The translations under genes were made by a program, and so were the position numbers. Below the pieces are notes generated by a model, which searched no databases, was not told the origin of the DNA, and saw only the letters and a program-made list of their open reading frames with translations. 64,000 bases of DNA from Pseudomonas koreensis (GTDB lineage Bacteria > Pseudomonadota > Gammaproteobacteria > Pseudomonadales > Pseudomonadaceae). This document shows, piece by piece, positions 47,041 to 56,478 of this stretch. The DNA lies in the NCBI RefSeq assembly GCF_024169245.1, contig NZ_JALJWP010000001.1, positions 496,001-560,000 on the forward strand. The letters are read 5' to 3'. Numbering within the stretch: position 1 is the first letter of the stretch; each line of letters begins with the position of its first letter.

Positions 47041-48939
47041 ATGCCCACGACGTTTCATGAGATTCCCCGCAAGCGCCCGACCACGCCCCTGCTCGACCGC
47101 GCGAACACGCCGGACGGCCTGCGCCGGTTAGGCGAAGCCGAGCTGGAAACCCTGGCCGATGAGTTGCGCCTGGAATTGCTCTACACGGTCGGCCAGACCG
47201 GTGGGCATTTCGGTGCCGGCCTGGGCGTGATCGAGCTGACCATCGCGCTGCATTACGTCTTCGACACCCCGGACGACCGTCTGCTGTGGGACGTCGGGCA
47301 TCAGGCGTATCCGCACAAGATCCTCACCGGTCGCCGCGAGCGCATGGCCAGCCTGCGTCAGAAGGACGGCATCGCCGCGTTCCCGCGTCGCTCCGAGAGC
47401 GAGTACGACACCTTTGGCGTCGGCCACTCCAGCACCTCGATCAGCGCAGCGCTGGGCATGGCCATTGCCGCCCGCCTGCAGGACAGCGATCGCAAGGCCA
47501 TCGCGGTGATCGGCGACGGTGCGCTGACCGCCGGCATGGCGTTCGAGGCGCTCAACCATGCGCCGGAAGTCAACGCCAACATGCTGGTGATCCTCAACGA
47601 CAACGACATGTCGATCTCGCGCAACGTAGGCGGCCTGTCGAATTATCTGGCGAAGATCCTTTCCAGCCGCACCTACGCGAGCATGCGCGAGGGCAGCAAG
47701 AAAGTCCTGTCGCGCCTGCCCGGCGCCTGGGAAATCGCCCGTCGCACCGAAGAATACGCCAAAGGCATGCTGGTCCCCGGCACCCTGTTCGAAGAGCTGG
47801 GCTGGAACTACATCGGCCCGATCGACGGCCACGACTTGCCAACCTTGATCGCCACGCTGCGCAACATGCGCGATCTCAAAGGCCCGCAGTTCCTGCACAT
47901 CGTCACCAAGAAAGGCAAAGGCTTCGCCCCGGCGGAAGTCGACCCGATCGGTTACCACGCCATTACCAAACTCGAACCTCTGGACGCCCCGGCCGCTGCG
48001 CCGAAAGCCGCCAGCGGGCCGAAGTATTCGGCGGTGTTCGGCGAGTGGCTGTGCGACATGGCGACGGCTGACGCTCGCCTGGTCGGGATCACCCCGGCGA
48101 TGAAGGAAGGCTCGGATCTGGTGGCGTTCAGCGAGCGTTTCCCCGAGCGTTATTTCGACGTGGCGATTGCCGAGCAACACGCGGTGACGTTCGCCGCCGG
48201 CATGGCGTGCGAAGGCGCGAAACCGGTGGTGGCGATCTACTCGACGTTCCTGCAACGCGGTTACGACCAGTTGGTACACGACGTCGCGGTGCAGAACCTC
48301 GACGTGCTGTTCGCCATCGACCGCGCCGGTCTGGTCGGCGAAGACGGCCCGACCCATGCCGGCAGCTTCGACCTGTCTTACCTGCGCTGCATCCCGGGCA
48401 TGCTCATCATGACCCCGAGCGATGAAAACGAACTGCGCAAGATGCTCACCACCGGCCACCTCTACAACGGCCCGGCAGCAGTGCGTTACCCACGCGGCAG
48501 CGGGCCGAATGCAGTCATCGAAAAAGATCTCGAAGCGATCGAAATCGGCAAGGGCATCGTCCGTCGTCAGGGGAGCAAGGTCGCCATGCTGGTGTTCGGT
48601 GTGCAACTGAGCGAAGCCTTGAAAGTCGCCGAGAAGCTCGACGCCACCGTGGTGGACATGCGTTTCGTCAAACCATTGGATGAAGCACTGGTGCGCGAGA
48701 TCGCCGGTAGTCACGAATTGATCGTGACCATCGAAGAGAACGCGATCATGGGCGGCGCCGGCGGCGCGGTCAGCGAGTTTCTCGCCCGCGAGAACATTCT
48801 CAAGTCGATGCTGCATCTGGGCTTGCCGGATATTTATGTCGAGCACGCAAAACCGGCGCAGATGCTCGCCGAGTGCGGGCTGGATGAGGCCGGGATCGAA
48901 GCGTCGATTCGCCAGCGGCTGGATTTGCTCAACAGCTGA
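47041..48939 (+). CDS. dxs: 1-deoxy-D-xylulose-5-phosphate synthase
   Basis: 632 residues. Thiamine-diphosphate enzyme that joins pyruvate and glyceraldehyde 3-phosphate at the entry of the MEP isoprenoid pathway. The ThDP motif [15 protein letters not shown]...NDNDMSIS, the [12 protein letters not shown] block with the catalytic Glu, and the C-terminal [12 protein letters not shown] domain are intact. It follows ispA by 91 bases. ThiL, which completes ThDP, is encoded at 54422. Confidence 0.97.
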   Translation: MPTTFHEIPRKRPTTPLLDRANTPDGLRRLGEAELETLADELRLELLYTVGQTGGHFGAGLGVIELTIALHYVFDTPDDRLLWDVGHQAYPHKILTGRRERMASLRQKDGIAAFPRRSESEYDTFGVGHSSTSISAALGMAIAARLQDSDRKAIAVIGDGALTAGMAFEALNHAPEVNANMLVILNDNDMSISRNVGGLSNYLAKILSSRTYASMREGSKKVLSRLPGAWEIARRTEEYAKGMLVPGTLFEELGWNYIGPIDGHDLPTLIATLRNMRDLKGPQFLHIVTKKGKGFAPAEVDPIGYHAITKLEPLDAPAAAPKAASGPKYSAVFGEWLCDMATADARLVGITPAMKEGSDLVAFSERFPERYFDVAIAEQHAVTFAAGMACEGAKPVVAIYSTFLQRGYDQLVHDVAVQNLDVLFAIDRAGLVGEDGPTHAGSFDLSYLRCIPGMLIMTPSDENELRKMLTTGHLYNGPAAVRYPRGSGPNAVIEKDLEAIEIGKGIVRRQGSKVAMLVFGVQLSEALKVAEKLDATVVDMRFVKPLDEALVREIAGSHELIVTIEENAIMGGAGGAVSEFLARENILKSMLHLGLPDIYVEHAKPAQMLAECGLDEAGIEASIRQRLDLLNS

Positions 48940-48950
48940 CGCAATCCTTT

Positions 48951-49052
48951 GTAGGAGCTGCCGAAGGCTGCGATCTTTTGATCTTGCTCTTCGGCAGCTC
49001 CGGAACCTTTAAAAAGCAAAATCAAAAGATCGCAGCCTTCGGCAGCTCCTAC
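48951..49052. repeat. Extended REP cluster before btuB
   Basis: Two inverted GTAGGAGCTGCCGAAGG copies with a partial third arm (CTCTTCGGCAGCTCC) in the spacer. They fill almost the whole dxs-btuB gap, leaving 27 bases before the btuB ATG. Confidence 0.9.
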
Positions 49053-49079
49053 ATGGTTTTGCAAAGACCATAGATTGCC

Positions 49080-50966
49080 ATGAACCTCTCGCGCCTCGCC
49101 CTGCCCTTCCTCCTGCTGCCCAGCGCCAGTGCTGTCGCCGACACATTCGAACGCGACCAAGCGCTGAAGCTGCCGGACACGCTGATCAGCGCCAATCGTC
49201 AGGTCGAGGCGCGCAACGACAGCAGCGCCGCCAACACCGTGTTCACCCGCGAAGACATTGATCGCCTGCAACCAAGCGACGTGCCCGATCTGCTGCGGCG
49301 CGTGCCTGGCGTGCAAGTGGCGCAGACCGGCGGGCGCGGCAGTCTGCCGGGGATCTACATTCGCGGCACGCAGTCGGCGCAGAGCCTGGTGCTGGTCGAT
49401 GGCCAGCGCATCGGCAACTCGACCTCCGGCGACAGCAACCTGCAACACCTGAACATCGAGCAAATCGAGCGCGTCGAAGTGCTGCGCGGTTCGCGCTCGG
49501 TGATTTACGGCAGCGACGCGATTGGCGGGGTGATCCAGATCTTCACCCGACGCGGCACCGAGCAAGGCATGCAGCCACGCCTGCATCTGGGCTTCGGCAG
49601 TCAGCAGACATGGGAGCGCAGCCTCGGCTTGTCCGGCGGCGACGAGAAGACCCGCTTCAACCTCGGCGCCAGCCTTGATGAAACTGCCGGGATCGACCGT
49701 ACCCACGACTCGTATCCAAGCGACAGCGATCATGACGCTTACCGCAACAAATCCCTCAGCCTGAGCCTCAGCCACGCGCTGACCGAGGGCATCGAAGTCG
49801 GCGCCAATCTGCTGGATAACCGTGGCAGGAGCGAATTCGACAATCCGTTTGGCCGCTTCGACATGGACACGTTCGAGTCGGTGCAACAGCAGCCCTACAG
49901 CGACTTCAATGTCAGCAGCGTCAGCAGTTATGTCGATGCGCGGGTTAACGAAACCTGGAAAACCCGCGTTGAATTCGGCCACAGCGAAAACCGCGAGAGG
50001 ACTTTCGACAAGCTCAGTGACGAGCGCACGGTATTCAACACCTATCGCGACTCGGTGAACTGGCAGAACGACCTGACGCTCGACACACGCAACAGCCTGA
50101 TCCTCGGCGGCGGCTGGTACGAAGACCGGGTCAACAGCAGCACTGCGTTCGATGAAGACAGCCGCTGGAACCGCGCCGCGTTCATCCAGCATCGTTATCA
50201 GGCGGACAGTTTCTCCACCGAGATCGGCCTGCGCCACGACGACAATCAGCAGTTCGGCAGCCAAAACACCTGGAGTGGCACCTTCACCCTGCCGCTCAAT
50301 CCGGATAACGACGTGCTGCTGAGCTACAGCGAAGGTTTCCGCGCGCCGACCTTCAACGACCTGTACTACCCGGATTTCAGCAATCCCGACCTGAAGCCGG
50401 AAACCTCGAAAAGCTATGAGCTGCAATGGCGCAGTCAACTGAGCGACAGCGCGCGTCTGGAAGCCTCGATTTACCGCACCGACCTGGAAGACGCGATCAT
50501 CTTCGGCAGCAACTCACGCCCGCAGAACGTTGCGTCGGCGCGGATCAATGGCTTTGAAGCGGCGCTGAAGCAGGAGCTGTTTGGCTGGCAGAGCAATCTC
50601 GGCGTGGCGATCATTGACCCGCGAGATCGCGATACCGGGCATACGCTGGCGCGACGGGCGCGGCGCACGGCCAGTTGGGATCTTGATCGGCAGTTCGATC
50701 GCTTGGGTGTGGGCGCCAGTTGGCAATTGGTCAGCGGCAGTTACGACGACTTGAACAACACCCAGGCGCTGGGTGGCTACGGCACACTCGGATTGCGCAG
50801 CAGTTGGGCACTGAACCGTGAGATCAAGCTGGATCTTAAGGTGGATAACCTGCTGGACAAGGGTTACAGCCGGGCGAACTACAGCTATGACGGCGCGCAG
50901 TATGGCTATCGCGAGGAAGGTCGAGCGTGGATGTTCGGGGTGACATGGACCCCGGAAATTCGCTGA
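49080..50966 (+). CDS. btuB: TonB-dependent receptor, BtuB-like
   Basis: 628 residues with signal peptide (LPFLLLPSASAVA). Plug domain with TonB-box-like LPDTLISANR, then IYIRGTQSAQSLVLVDGQRI and VEVLRGSRSVIYGSDAIGGVIQIFTRRG. The beta-barrel runs to the end with PETSKSYELQWRS and a terminal aromatic-rich strand. Length and plug motifs match the vitamin B12 receptor, and a BtuF-like gene follows convergently. No cobalamin riboswitch fits in the REP-filled upstream gap. Substrate assignment is by similarity and context. Confidence 0.85.
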   Translation: MNLSRLALPFLLLPSASAVADTFERDQALKLPDTLISANRQVEARNDSSAANTVFTREDIDRLQPSDVPDLLRRVPGVQVAQTGGRGSLPGIYIRGTQSAQSLVLVDGQRIGNSTSGDSNLQHLNIEQIERVEVLRGSRSVIYGSDAIGGVIQIFTRRGTEQGMQPRLHLGFGSQQTWERSLGLSGGDEKTRFNLGASLDETAGIDRTHDSYPSDSDHDAYRNKSLSLSLSHALTEGIEVGANLLDNRGRSEFDNPFGRFDMDTFESVQQQPYSDFNVSSVSSYVDARVNETWKTRVEFGHSENRERTFDKLSDERTVFNTYRDSVNWQNDLTLDTRNSLILGGGWYEDRVNSSTAFDEDSRWNRAAFIQHRYQADSFSTEIGLRHDDNQQFGSQNTWSGTFTLPLNPDNDVLLSYSEGFRAPTFNDLYYPDFSNPDLKPETSKSYELQWRSQLSDSARLEASIYRTDLEDAIIFGSNSRPQNVASARINGFEAALKQELFGWQSNLGVAIIDPRDRDTGHTLARRARRTASWDLDRQFDRLGVGASWQLVSGSYDDLNNTQALGGYGTLGLRSSWALNREIKLDLKVDNLLDKGYSRANYSYDGAQYGYREEGRAWMFGVTWTPEIR

Positions 50967-50974
50967 GATCCAAT

Positions 50975-51075
50975 GTAGGAGCTGCCGAAGGCTGCGATCT
51001 TTTGATCTTGATCTTCGGCGGCTCCGACACCGCCAAAAACAAAGTCAAAAGATCGCAGCCTTCGGCAGCTCCTAC
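50975..51075. repeat. Extended REP cluster overlapping the BtuF-like stop
   Basis: Two inverted GTAGGAGCTGCCGAAGG copies with a partial arm (CTTCGGCGGCTCC) between. The right copy's CTCCTAC supplies the TAG stop (51072-51074) of the minus-strand btuF-like gene. Confidence 0.9.
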
Positions 51076-51872
51076 ATGTCCGGCGCGATCAATTGGCAGA
51101 GCTTGGCGGTCGCACTGATCATCTGACCACTGGGCCTTTCCAGACCTTTATCACTGACCAGCAACAACCGCCCCTGCCTGACCGCCGCCACCTGCGGCCA
51201 GGCCTTCCACGCCCCTAGCTGGGCCTGATCACCGACGACAATCACCTCGGGATCACGCTGCAATACCGCCTCGACACTCACCTGCGGCGCCGGCAGATTC
51301 AGGTCGGCGAACACATTGCGCGCGCCGCACACCTCGAGCGCATCGCTGATGATCTGCCCGCCACCGACGGTGTACAGCGGCTTGTCCCAGACTTGATAGA
51401 AAACCCGTAGCGGTTCGTCACGGCGATAACGCTGGCGCAGATCATTCAGCTGCTTGCGCAATTCGGTCGCTCGTTTCGCCCCACGTTCAGGACGCCCGAG
51501 CTGTCCGGCAATGGCCTCAATCTGTGTTGCCAGTTGCGCCAACGTGAGCGGCTCGGCGACGAAGGTGGGGATGTTCAGACGTTTGAGCTGATCACGCTGC
51601 CCCGCGCCGACACTGCCGGGCCAGAGCAGCAACAAGTCCGGCTGGAGACTGAGCAGGCGTTCCATGTCGAGCTGACCATAGCGCCCCACGGAGGGAACAT
51701 TGGCAATCGCCGCCGGCCGCTCGCCCGCATCCAGTACGCCGACCAGCAGGTCGGCGGAATCCAGTTCAACGACGATTTCAGACAGCGAGGGCGCGAGGCT
51801 GACCACCCGCAATGCAGCCAGCGCCGGGCTGCTCAGGGCGAGCAGCAGAACCGCCAGCCACAGCCGACGCAT
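51072..51872 (-). CDS. BtuF-like cobalamin-binding periplasmic protein
   Basis: 266 residues from the ATG at 51872, with a signal peptide (LWLAVLLLALSSPALA). Helical-backbone metal/cofactor-binding fold: RVVSLAPSLSEIVVELDSADLLVGVLDAGERP and GRYGQLDMERLLSLQPDLLLLWPG match BtuF. No BtuC/BtuD genes are in the window. The ATG shares one base with the stop of the membrane-protein gene upstream (TGATG). The stop codon lies in a REP element. Confidence 0.87.
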   Translation of the reverse strand: MRRLWLAVLLLALSSPALAALRVVSLAPSLSEIVVELDSADLLVGVLDAGERPAAIANVPSVGRYGQLDMERLLSLQPDLLLLWPGSVGAGQRDQLKRLNIPTFVAEPLTLAQLATQIEAIAGQLGRPERGAKRATELRKQLNDLRQRYRRDEPLRVFYQVWDKPLYTVGGGQIISDALEVCGARNVFADLNLPAPQVSVEAVLQRDPEVIVVGDQAQLGAWKAWPQVAAVRQGRLLLVSDKGLERPSGQMISATAKLCQLIAPDM

Positions 51873-52291
51873 CAACCGAGTTGACGCGGAATACGGTAGA
51901 GGTAGAACAGCACTGCGGTCGACAGCGCCAGCAGCATCAACGGCACGGCTTCGAGGCCGACGAACACCGCCAGCGCGCCAGTCCACGCCGGCAAAGACGC
52001 CACCAGCAACGCCGCACGCCGACGCGCCGCAAGCGCAATCCAGGCGGCGGGTTCATCGGCAGTATCGAGGGCTTTTTGCGTGGCGATCAGCGCGTGTTTG
52101 TAGCGAGCAAAGTACTTCAGGCTGACAAACATCGAGGCCACGCCAGCGATGAACAAAGGCATCGCCAGCACCGGCAACAAGCCTTGGCCTTCGCCAAACA
52201 GCGCATTGAGCACGAACAGCGGCAACAGGGCCAACGCCAGGTATTGCCACCAGGCCACCGACAACCGCCGCCGCACCTGGCCGCGGGTCAC
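51872..52291 (-). CDS. Conserved hypothetical membrane protein
   Basis: 139 residues from a GTG at 52291 that overlaps the ribA stop (GTGA). Four hydrophobic segments in two pairs: [80 protein letters not shown]. No known function. The position between ribA and the btuF-like gene is kept in pseudomonads (PA4046 as I recall). A longer reading that runs back through ribA is an artefact. Confidence 0.82.
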   Translation of the reverse strand: MTRGQVRRRLSVAWWQYLALALLPLFVLNALFGEGQGLLPVLAMPLFIAGVASMFVSLKYFARYKHALIATQKALDTADEPAAWIALAARRRAALLVASLPAWTGALAVFVGLEAVPLMLLALSTAVLFYLYRIPRQLG

Positions 52292-52905
52292 GCGCGGTCG
52301 GCCTCGCCCTGATGCTCGTTGCCCATCATATGGTCGAGCTTGCTGGCCTTGGTCGCCAGGTAGAGTTTGTTGTGCGGATTGTGGCCGGTGTGCAGCGGCA
52401 CGCGTTCGGCGACGACGATGCCCATGTCGGTCAGCGCTTTGACCTTGCGCGGGTTGTTGGTCATCAAGCGCAGGGATTTCACGCCTAGGTGTTCGAGCAT
52501 CGGCAGGCACATGGCGTAGTCGCGCTGATCGGCAGCAAAGCCCAGACGCTCGTTGGCTTCCACGGTGTCGGCGCCGCCGTCCTGCAACTCGTAGGCGCGA
52601 ATCTTGTTCAGCAGCCCGATGCCGCGGCCTTCCTGACGCAGATACAGCAGCACGCCACGGCCTTCGCGGGCGATAGCCTGCAGCGCGGCTTCCAGTTGCG
52701 AGCCGCAGTCGCAACGCTGGCTGAACAAGGCATCGCCGGTCAGGCATTCGGAGTGCAGGCGACCGAGTACCGGGGCACCGTCGGCAATCTCACCGAGGCT
52801 CAACACGACGTGCTCACGCCCGGTGCTCTCATCAAGAAAGCCGTGCATGGTGAATTGCGCAAAAGGCGTTGGCAGCTTGGAAGCGGCGACGAAGACGACA
52901 GGCAC
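52288..52905 (-). CDS. ribA: GTP cyclohydrolase II
   Basis: 205 residues. Opens GTP to the first riboflavin intermediate, releasing formate and PPi. Zinc ligands Cys54, Cys65 and Cys67 lie in [34 protein letters not shown] is the catalytic block. This intact enzyme explains why the GCHII half of the RibBA-like protein at 56479 can be degenerate. It leads a coupled three-gene string with the membrane protein and the btuF-like gene. Confidence 0.96.
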   Translation of the reverse strand: MPVVFVAASKLPTPFAQFTMHGFLDESTGREHVVLSLGEIADGAPVLGRLHSECLTGDALFSQRCDCGSQLEAALQAIAREGRGVLLYLRQEGRGIGLLNKIRAYELQDGGADTVEANERLGFAADQRDYAMCLPMLEHLGVKSLRLMTNNPRKVKALTDMGIVVAERVPLHTGHNPHNKLYLATKASKLDHMMGNEHQGEADRA

Positions 52906-53042
52906 CGATGTGCTCCTGATCTAGAAGACTGAAAATTCGCAGGCCGGCATTGTAACAGCAGGTTCCTGTAGACGCTTAGGCTGAATTATCGGGCATAACG
53001 ATCAAAATGTTTGATGACAATGCCGCTGACCCCCTGCCCTCT

Positions 53043-53141
53043 GTAGGAGCTGTCGAGTGCAACGAGGCTGCGATCTTTTGATCTGCTGCTTGTAGATCAA
53101 GATCAAAAGATCGCAGCCTCGTTGCACTCGTCAGCTCCTAC
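53043..53141. repeat. Variant REPIN with altered hairpin
   Basis: Inverted pair like the GTAGGAGCTGCC family but with GTCGAGTGCAACGAGGCTGC replacing the usual CCGAAGGCTGC, in both arms. The matching change on both sides keeps the pairing. Confidence 0.88.
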
Positions 53142-53158
53142 AAGGTATGTGGTCGGCT

Positions 53159-53896
53159 TCAGTTCGGGTTGAACGGATACGGCTGCTGCCACTTCTCGAA
53201 GATCGGTTTCAGCTCTCCGCTCTTGACCAGTTCCGCCATGCGCCGGTCATACAGCGCCATCAACGTCCGGGCCTGCGCGGTATCGGCGAAACCGAGAAAC
53301 AGCGGCAATTCAGCCAGATGCGAATAACGGTACTGCGTCGGATCCGCGGCATCGCGCACAACCGCCTGAACCTCGGTCAGTGCGTCGATGTAGTAATCGG
53401 CCCGTCCCTGCTTGAGCATCAGCAGAATGCCGGTGCGCCGTTCGATCTGGTTGAAGCGCTTGATGTTCGGCAGATAATTTTCGTAGCGGTAGCCGCGCAC
53501 CCAGGCCAGGCGGTATTTGCCCAAAGTCGCCTGGGTCGGCGGCGGGCTGCTCGCCAGGCCCAGCGCGTAGACGTGATCGGAATCGAATTTCCACTGCGGG
53601 TACAGCACCTGCGTGGCTTCGTCGCGGTAGGAGCCGACCAGCGCGTCGACTTCCTTCAACTGCACCAGCCCGATCGAACGGGTGTACGGCACGGTGCGAA
53701 TGTCCAGCATCACCCCGGCCGGTTCGAACACTTTGCGCAGAACGTCCCAGGCCAGACCATGACCATCAGCGGCGGTGTAGTCTTCCCATTCTTCGCTGGC
53801 CAGATGGATAACCGCAGGCACAGGCGAGGCGGCCTGCGCATGGGCGAACGTGCCCAGCAGAGCCAGAACCAGCAGCGCCAAGCCGCGTCGCAGCAT
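53159..53896 (-). CDS. Periplasmic substrate-binding protein, SBP_bac_3 type
   Basis: 245 residues from the ATG at 53896, signal peptide ending near FAHAQA. A family-3 solute-binding fold without a transporter nearby: WEDYTAADGHGLAWDVLRKVFEPAGV, then PYTRSIGLVQLKEVDALVGSYRDE and ILLMLKQGRADYYIDALTEV. Such orphan proteins are common in Pseudomonas and can serve as sensors or feed unlinked ABC systems. Ligand unknown. It lies downstream of pgpA on the same strand. Confidence 0.82.
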   Translation of the reverse strand: MLRRGLALLVLALLGTFAHAQAASPVPAVIHLASEEWEDYTAADGHGLAWDVLRKVFEPAGVMLDIRTVPYTRSIGLVQLKEVDALVGSYRDEATQVLYPQWKFDSDHVYALGLASSPPPTQATLGKYRLAWVRGYRYENYLPNIKRFNQIERRTGILLMLKQGRADYYIDALTEVQAVVRDAADPTQYRYSHLAELPLFLGFADTAQARTLMALYDRRMAELVKSGELKPIFEKWQQPYPFNPN

Positions 53897-53921
53897 TGCT
53901 TGTTTCCTCACGTGAGTCGAA

Positions 53922-54425
53922 TCAGGCAAATATCCATACCAGCCCTTGCATCGCCGCCCATGCAAACACGCCGGCCAGCACATCGTCGAGCATGATGCCG
54001 ACGCCGCCGTGCACATGTTTATCGATCCAGCGGATCGGCCACGGTTTGAGAACATCGAAGAAGCGGAACACCAGAAAACCGGCGAGCAGCCAGTACCAGC
54101 CTTCCGGCACCAGCCACAAGGTTATCCACATGCCGACCATTTCGTCCCAGACGATGCCTTCGTGGTCGTGCACGCGCAAATCGTCGGCCACTTTGCCGCA
54201 CAGCCAGAAGCCGAACAGCATGGTGATGCCGAGCATCAGCCAGTAACCCCAGTCGGGGAGCATCTGCCACAACGGAATGAACGGCAGCGCCACCAGCGAG
54301 CCCCACGTGCCAGGCGCCTTGGGCAAGGTGCCGGAGCCGAAGCCGAATGCGAGGAAATGCCACGGATTGCGCCAGACCGAAGGAGGCACGAACTCGGCAG
54401 GAACCTGTTTCGGGTGATCTGTCAC
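53922..54425 (-). CDS. pgpA: Phosphatidylglycerophosphatase A
   Basis: 167 residues from a GTG at 54425 that overlaps the thiL stop (GTGA). Removes phosphate from phosphatidylglycerophosphate. Family blocks: FGSGTLPKAPGTWGSLVALP, then VHDHEGIVWDEMVGMWI and FRFFDVLKPWPIRWIDKHVHGGVGIMLDDVLAG. Three or four hydrophobic helices. The gene order thiL-pgpA is conserved widely. Confidence 0.95.
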   Translation of the reverse strand: MTDHPKQVPAEFVPPSVWRNPWHFLAFGFGSGTLPKAPGTWGSLVALPFIPLWQMLPDWGYWLMLGITMLFGFWLCGKVADDLRVHDHEGIVWDEMVGMWITLWLVPEGWYWLLAGFLVFRFFDVLKPWPIRWIDKHVHGGVGIMLDDVLAGVFAWAAMQGLVWIFA

Positions 54426-55387
54426 GGTGTCTCCTGAAAATGTTGGTAGCCGCGAATTTGCGGGGTGATGTCGCGCCCATCGCGATCCAGCAGAACCACG
54501 CCGTCGCCCGACGCCACACGCCCGATCACATGGATCGGCCAGCCGTCGCCCTGCAGTGCCGGCAACTCGGCGGACGGCAAGGTGAAGGCCAGCACGTAGT
54601 CATCGCCTCCGCTCAATGCCGCGCGCTCGGCACCGCGCTGACCGAGAAATGCGACTAAAGCATCCGACAACGGTACGCGCTCGCGTTCAATCTCAAGTCG
54701 TACCTTCGATGCCAGCGCGATATGCCCGCAATCGGCGAGCAGGCCGTCGGAGATGTCCAGCGCCGCCGTGGCCTTGCCGCGCAGGGCCAGACCGAGCGCC
54801 AGTTGTGGTTGCGGCGACCAGTAATGATCGAGCAGAGGCTGGCCGACCTCGGGCGCGGCATCACGCTGGCCCAGCACCAGCGGCAAGGCGCCGGCAGCGT
54901 TGCCCAGTTCGCCGCCGACGCAGAGCAGATCACCGGCCTGCGCACCGCTGCGGGTCAAGGCCTGACCAGCCGGTACGCGGCCGAACACGGTGACGGTCAG
55001 GCTCAACGGCCCGCGCGTGGTGTCGCCGCCGACCAGGGATACGCCGCAGCCTTGCGCCATGTGGTTCAAACCACGGGCATAGGCTTGCAGCCAATCGGCA
55101 GTCACCGTCGGTAAAGTCAGGGCAAGGGTAAAGGCAACGGGCGTGGCGCCCATGGCGGCCAGATCGCTGACCGCGACGGCCAGCGAGCGCTGACCGAGCA
55201 GAAACGGATCGCAGGGGTCGGCGAAATGCACACCGGCCACCAGCGTATCGGTGGAAACCGCCAGCTGTTCCCCAGCGGGAACCGCCAGCAAGGCGCAGTC
55301 GTCGCCGATCCCCAAAGCAACGCCTTCGCCGCCCTGCGCACAAGGCGCGGCGGCGAAGAAATTGCGGATCAGCTCAAACTCGCCCAT
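54422..55387 (-). CDS. thiL: Thiamine-monophosphate kinase
   Basis: 321 residues. Phosphorylates thiamine monophosphate to the active diphosphate. Motifs: GIGDDCALL near residue 27, STDTLVAGVHF, SDLAAMGATPVAFTLALTLP, and GGDTTRGPLSLTVTVFG. Follows nusB by 27 bases on the minus strand and overlaps pgpA. Confidence 0.95.
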   Translation of the reverse strand: MGEFELIRNFFAAAPCAQGGEGVALGIGDDCALLAVPAGEQLAVSTDTLVAGVHFADPCDPFLLGQRSLAVAVSDLAAMGATPVAFTLALTLPTVTADWLQAYARGLNHMAQGCGVSLVGGDTTRGPLSLTVTVFGRVPAGQALTRSGAQAGDLLCVGGELGNAAGALPLVLGQRDAAPEVGQPLLDHYWSPQPQLALGLALRGKATAALDISDGLLADCGHIALASKVRLEIERERVPLSDALVAFLGQRGAERAALSGGDDYVLAFTLPSAELPALQGDGWPIHVIGRVASGDGVVLLDRDGRDITPQIRGYQHFQETP

Positions 55388-55414
55388 GGCCGAGGAAAAG
55401 TATTCAAGCGCCGA

Positions 55415-55915
55415 TCAGCGCTTGAACGCCTTCACTTCAGCTTCACGCAGGCGCGGGGCCAGCTTGTCGAGCACGCCGTTGACGAACTTGTGGCCGTCGG
55501 TCGAACCGAACACCTTGGCCAGCTCGATACCTTCGTTGATCACAACGCGGTACGGCACGTCGACGCGCTTGAGCAGCTCCCAGGTCGACAGGCGCAGAAC
55601 CGCCAGTTCAACCGGGTCCAGCTCTTCGATCGCCAAATCCAGGCACGGCGTCAGGGCGGTGTCGATTTCGGTCTTGAACTGCGGAACCCCGTGGAGGATT
55701 TCGCGGAAGTAGGCACCGTCGACATCGGTGAAATCGTTATCAACGCGAAACTGCGCTTCGATCTCGTTCAGCGATTGCCGGGCCATGTGCCACTGGTACA
55801 GTGCCTGGGTCGCGAGCTGACGGGCTTCGCGACGCTTGGCGCTCTTCGACGGCTTGCCGGCATCCGCAGGTTTCGGATCGCGCGGGTTGAAACGATCGCT
55901 TTCGTCGCTAATCAC
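55415..55915 (-). CDS. nusB: Transcription antitermination factor NusB
   Basis: 166 residues from a GTG at 55915 overlapping the ribH stop (GTGA). NusB with S10 binds boxA for rRNA antitermination. [20 protein letters not shown] opens the family fold, and [30 protein letters not shown] closes it. A charged N-terminal tail of about 28 residues ([18 protein letters not shown]) is longer than in E. coli. Confidence 0.95.
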   Translation of the reverse strand: MISDESDRFNPRDPKPADAGKPSKSAKRREARQLATQALYQWHMARQSLNEIEAQFRVDNDFTDVDGAYFREILHGVPQFKTEIDTALTPCLDLAIEELDPVELAVLRLSTWELLKRVDVPYRVVINEGIELAKVFGSTDGHKFVNGVLDKLAPRLREAEVKAFKR

Positions 55916-56388
55916 TTGGCCTCCAACTGCGCCAGCAGGCTGACCATTTCCAGAGCGGACAGGGCAGCTTCGGCACCTTTGTTACCGGCCTTGGTGCCGG
56001 AACGTTCGATGGCTTGTTCGATGGAATCAACGGTCAGCACGCCGAATGCGACCGGTACGCCGAATTCCATGGAGACCTGGGCCAGGCCTTTGGTGCACTC
56101 GCCAGCCACGTATTCGAAGTGCGGAGTACCGCCACGAATGACCGCGCCGAGGGCGATGATGGCTGCGAACTCGCCTTTCTGGGCGACTTTCTGCGCAACC
56201 AGCGGGATTTCGAAGGCGCCCGGGGCGCGGATGATGGTGATGTCGCTTTCGCTCACGCCGTGGCGAACCAGGGCATCAACGGCACCGCTGACCAGGCTTT
56301 CAACCACGAAGCTGTTGAAGCGGCCCACTACCAGAGCGTAGCGGCTTTTAGGGGCGATGAAGGTACCTTCGATGGTCTTCAGGGTCAT
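55912..56388 (-). CDS. ribH: Lumazine synthase
   Basis: 158 residues. Condenses the RibA/RibD pyrimidine with the RibB butanone phosphate. Motifs: [24 protein letters not shown]-like [18 protein letters not shown], the [17 protein letters not shown] loop with the catalytic His, and [25 protein letters not shown] 9-bp hairpin lies in the 90-base gap upstream, before ribBA. Confidence 0.96.
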   Translation of the reverse strand: MTLKTIEGTFIAPKSRYALVVGRFNSFVVESLVSGAVDALVRHGVSESDITIIRAPGAFEIPLVAQKVAQKGEFAAIIALGAVIRGGTPHFEYVAGECTKGLAQVSMEFGVPVAFGVLTVDSIEQAIERSGTKAGNKGAEAALSALEMVSLLAQLEAK

Positions 56389-56410
56389 TCGTCAGTTCTC
56401 TTAAAGAGCC

Positions 56411-56433
56411 GGGACGCGTCTGCTACGCGTCCC
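56411..56433. terminator. Hairpin between the RibBA-like gene and ribH
   Basis: GGGACGCGT-CTGCT-ACGCGTCCC, nine perfect pairs, no T-run on either side. It could be an attenuator or processing stem within the rib operon. Confidence 0.5.
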
Positions 56434-56478
56434 TCAGTGATTATTTGCCGCGAATCGGAGTCCGGAAACAGCCGGTCA

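Noticed and set aside
48951..49079. Cobalamin riboswitch upstream of btuB
   Set aside because: Only about 140 bases are available and nearly all are REP sequence; no B12-box-like motif was seen.
51872..52747. 291-codon reading of the membrane protein
   Set aside because: The first half is antisense-like, Arg-rich sequence within ribA; the GTG overlapping the ribA stop at 52291 gives a sensible 139-residue membrane protein.
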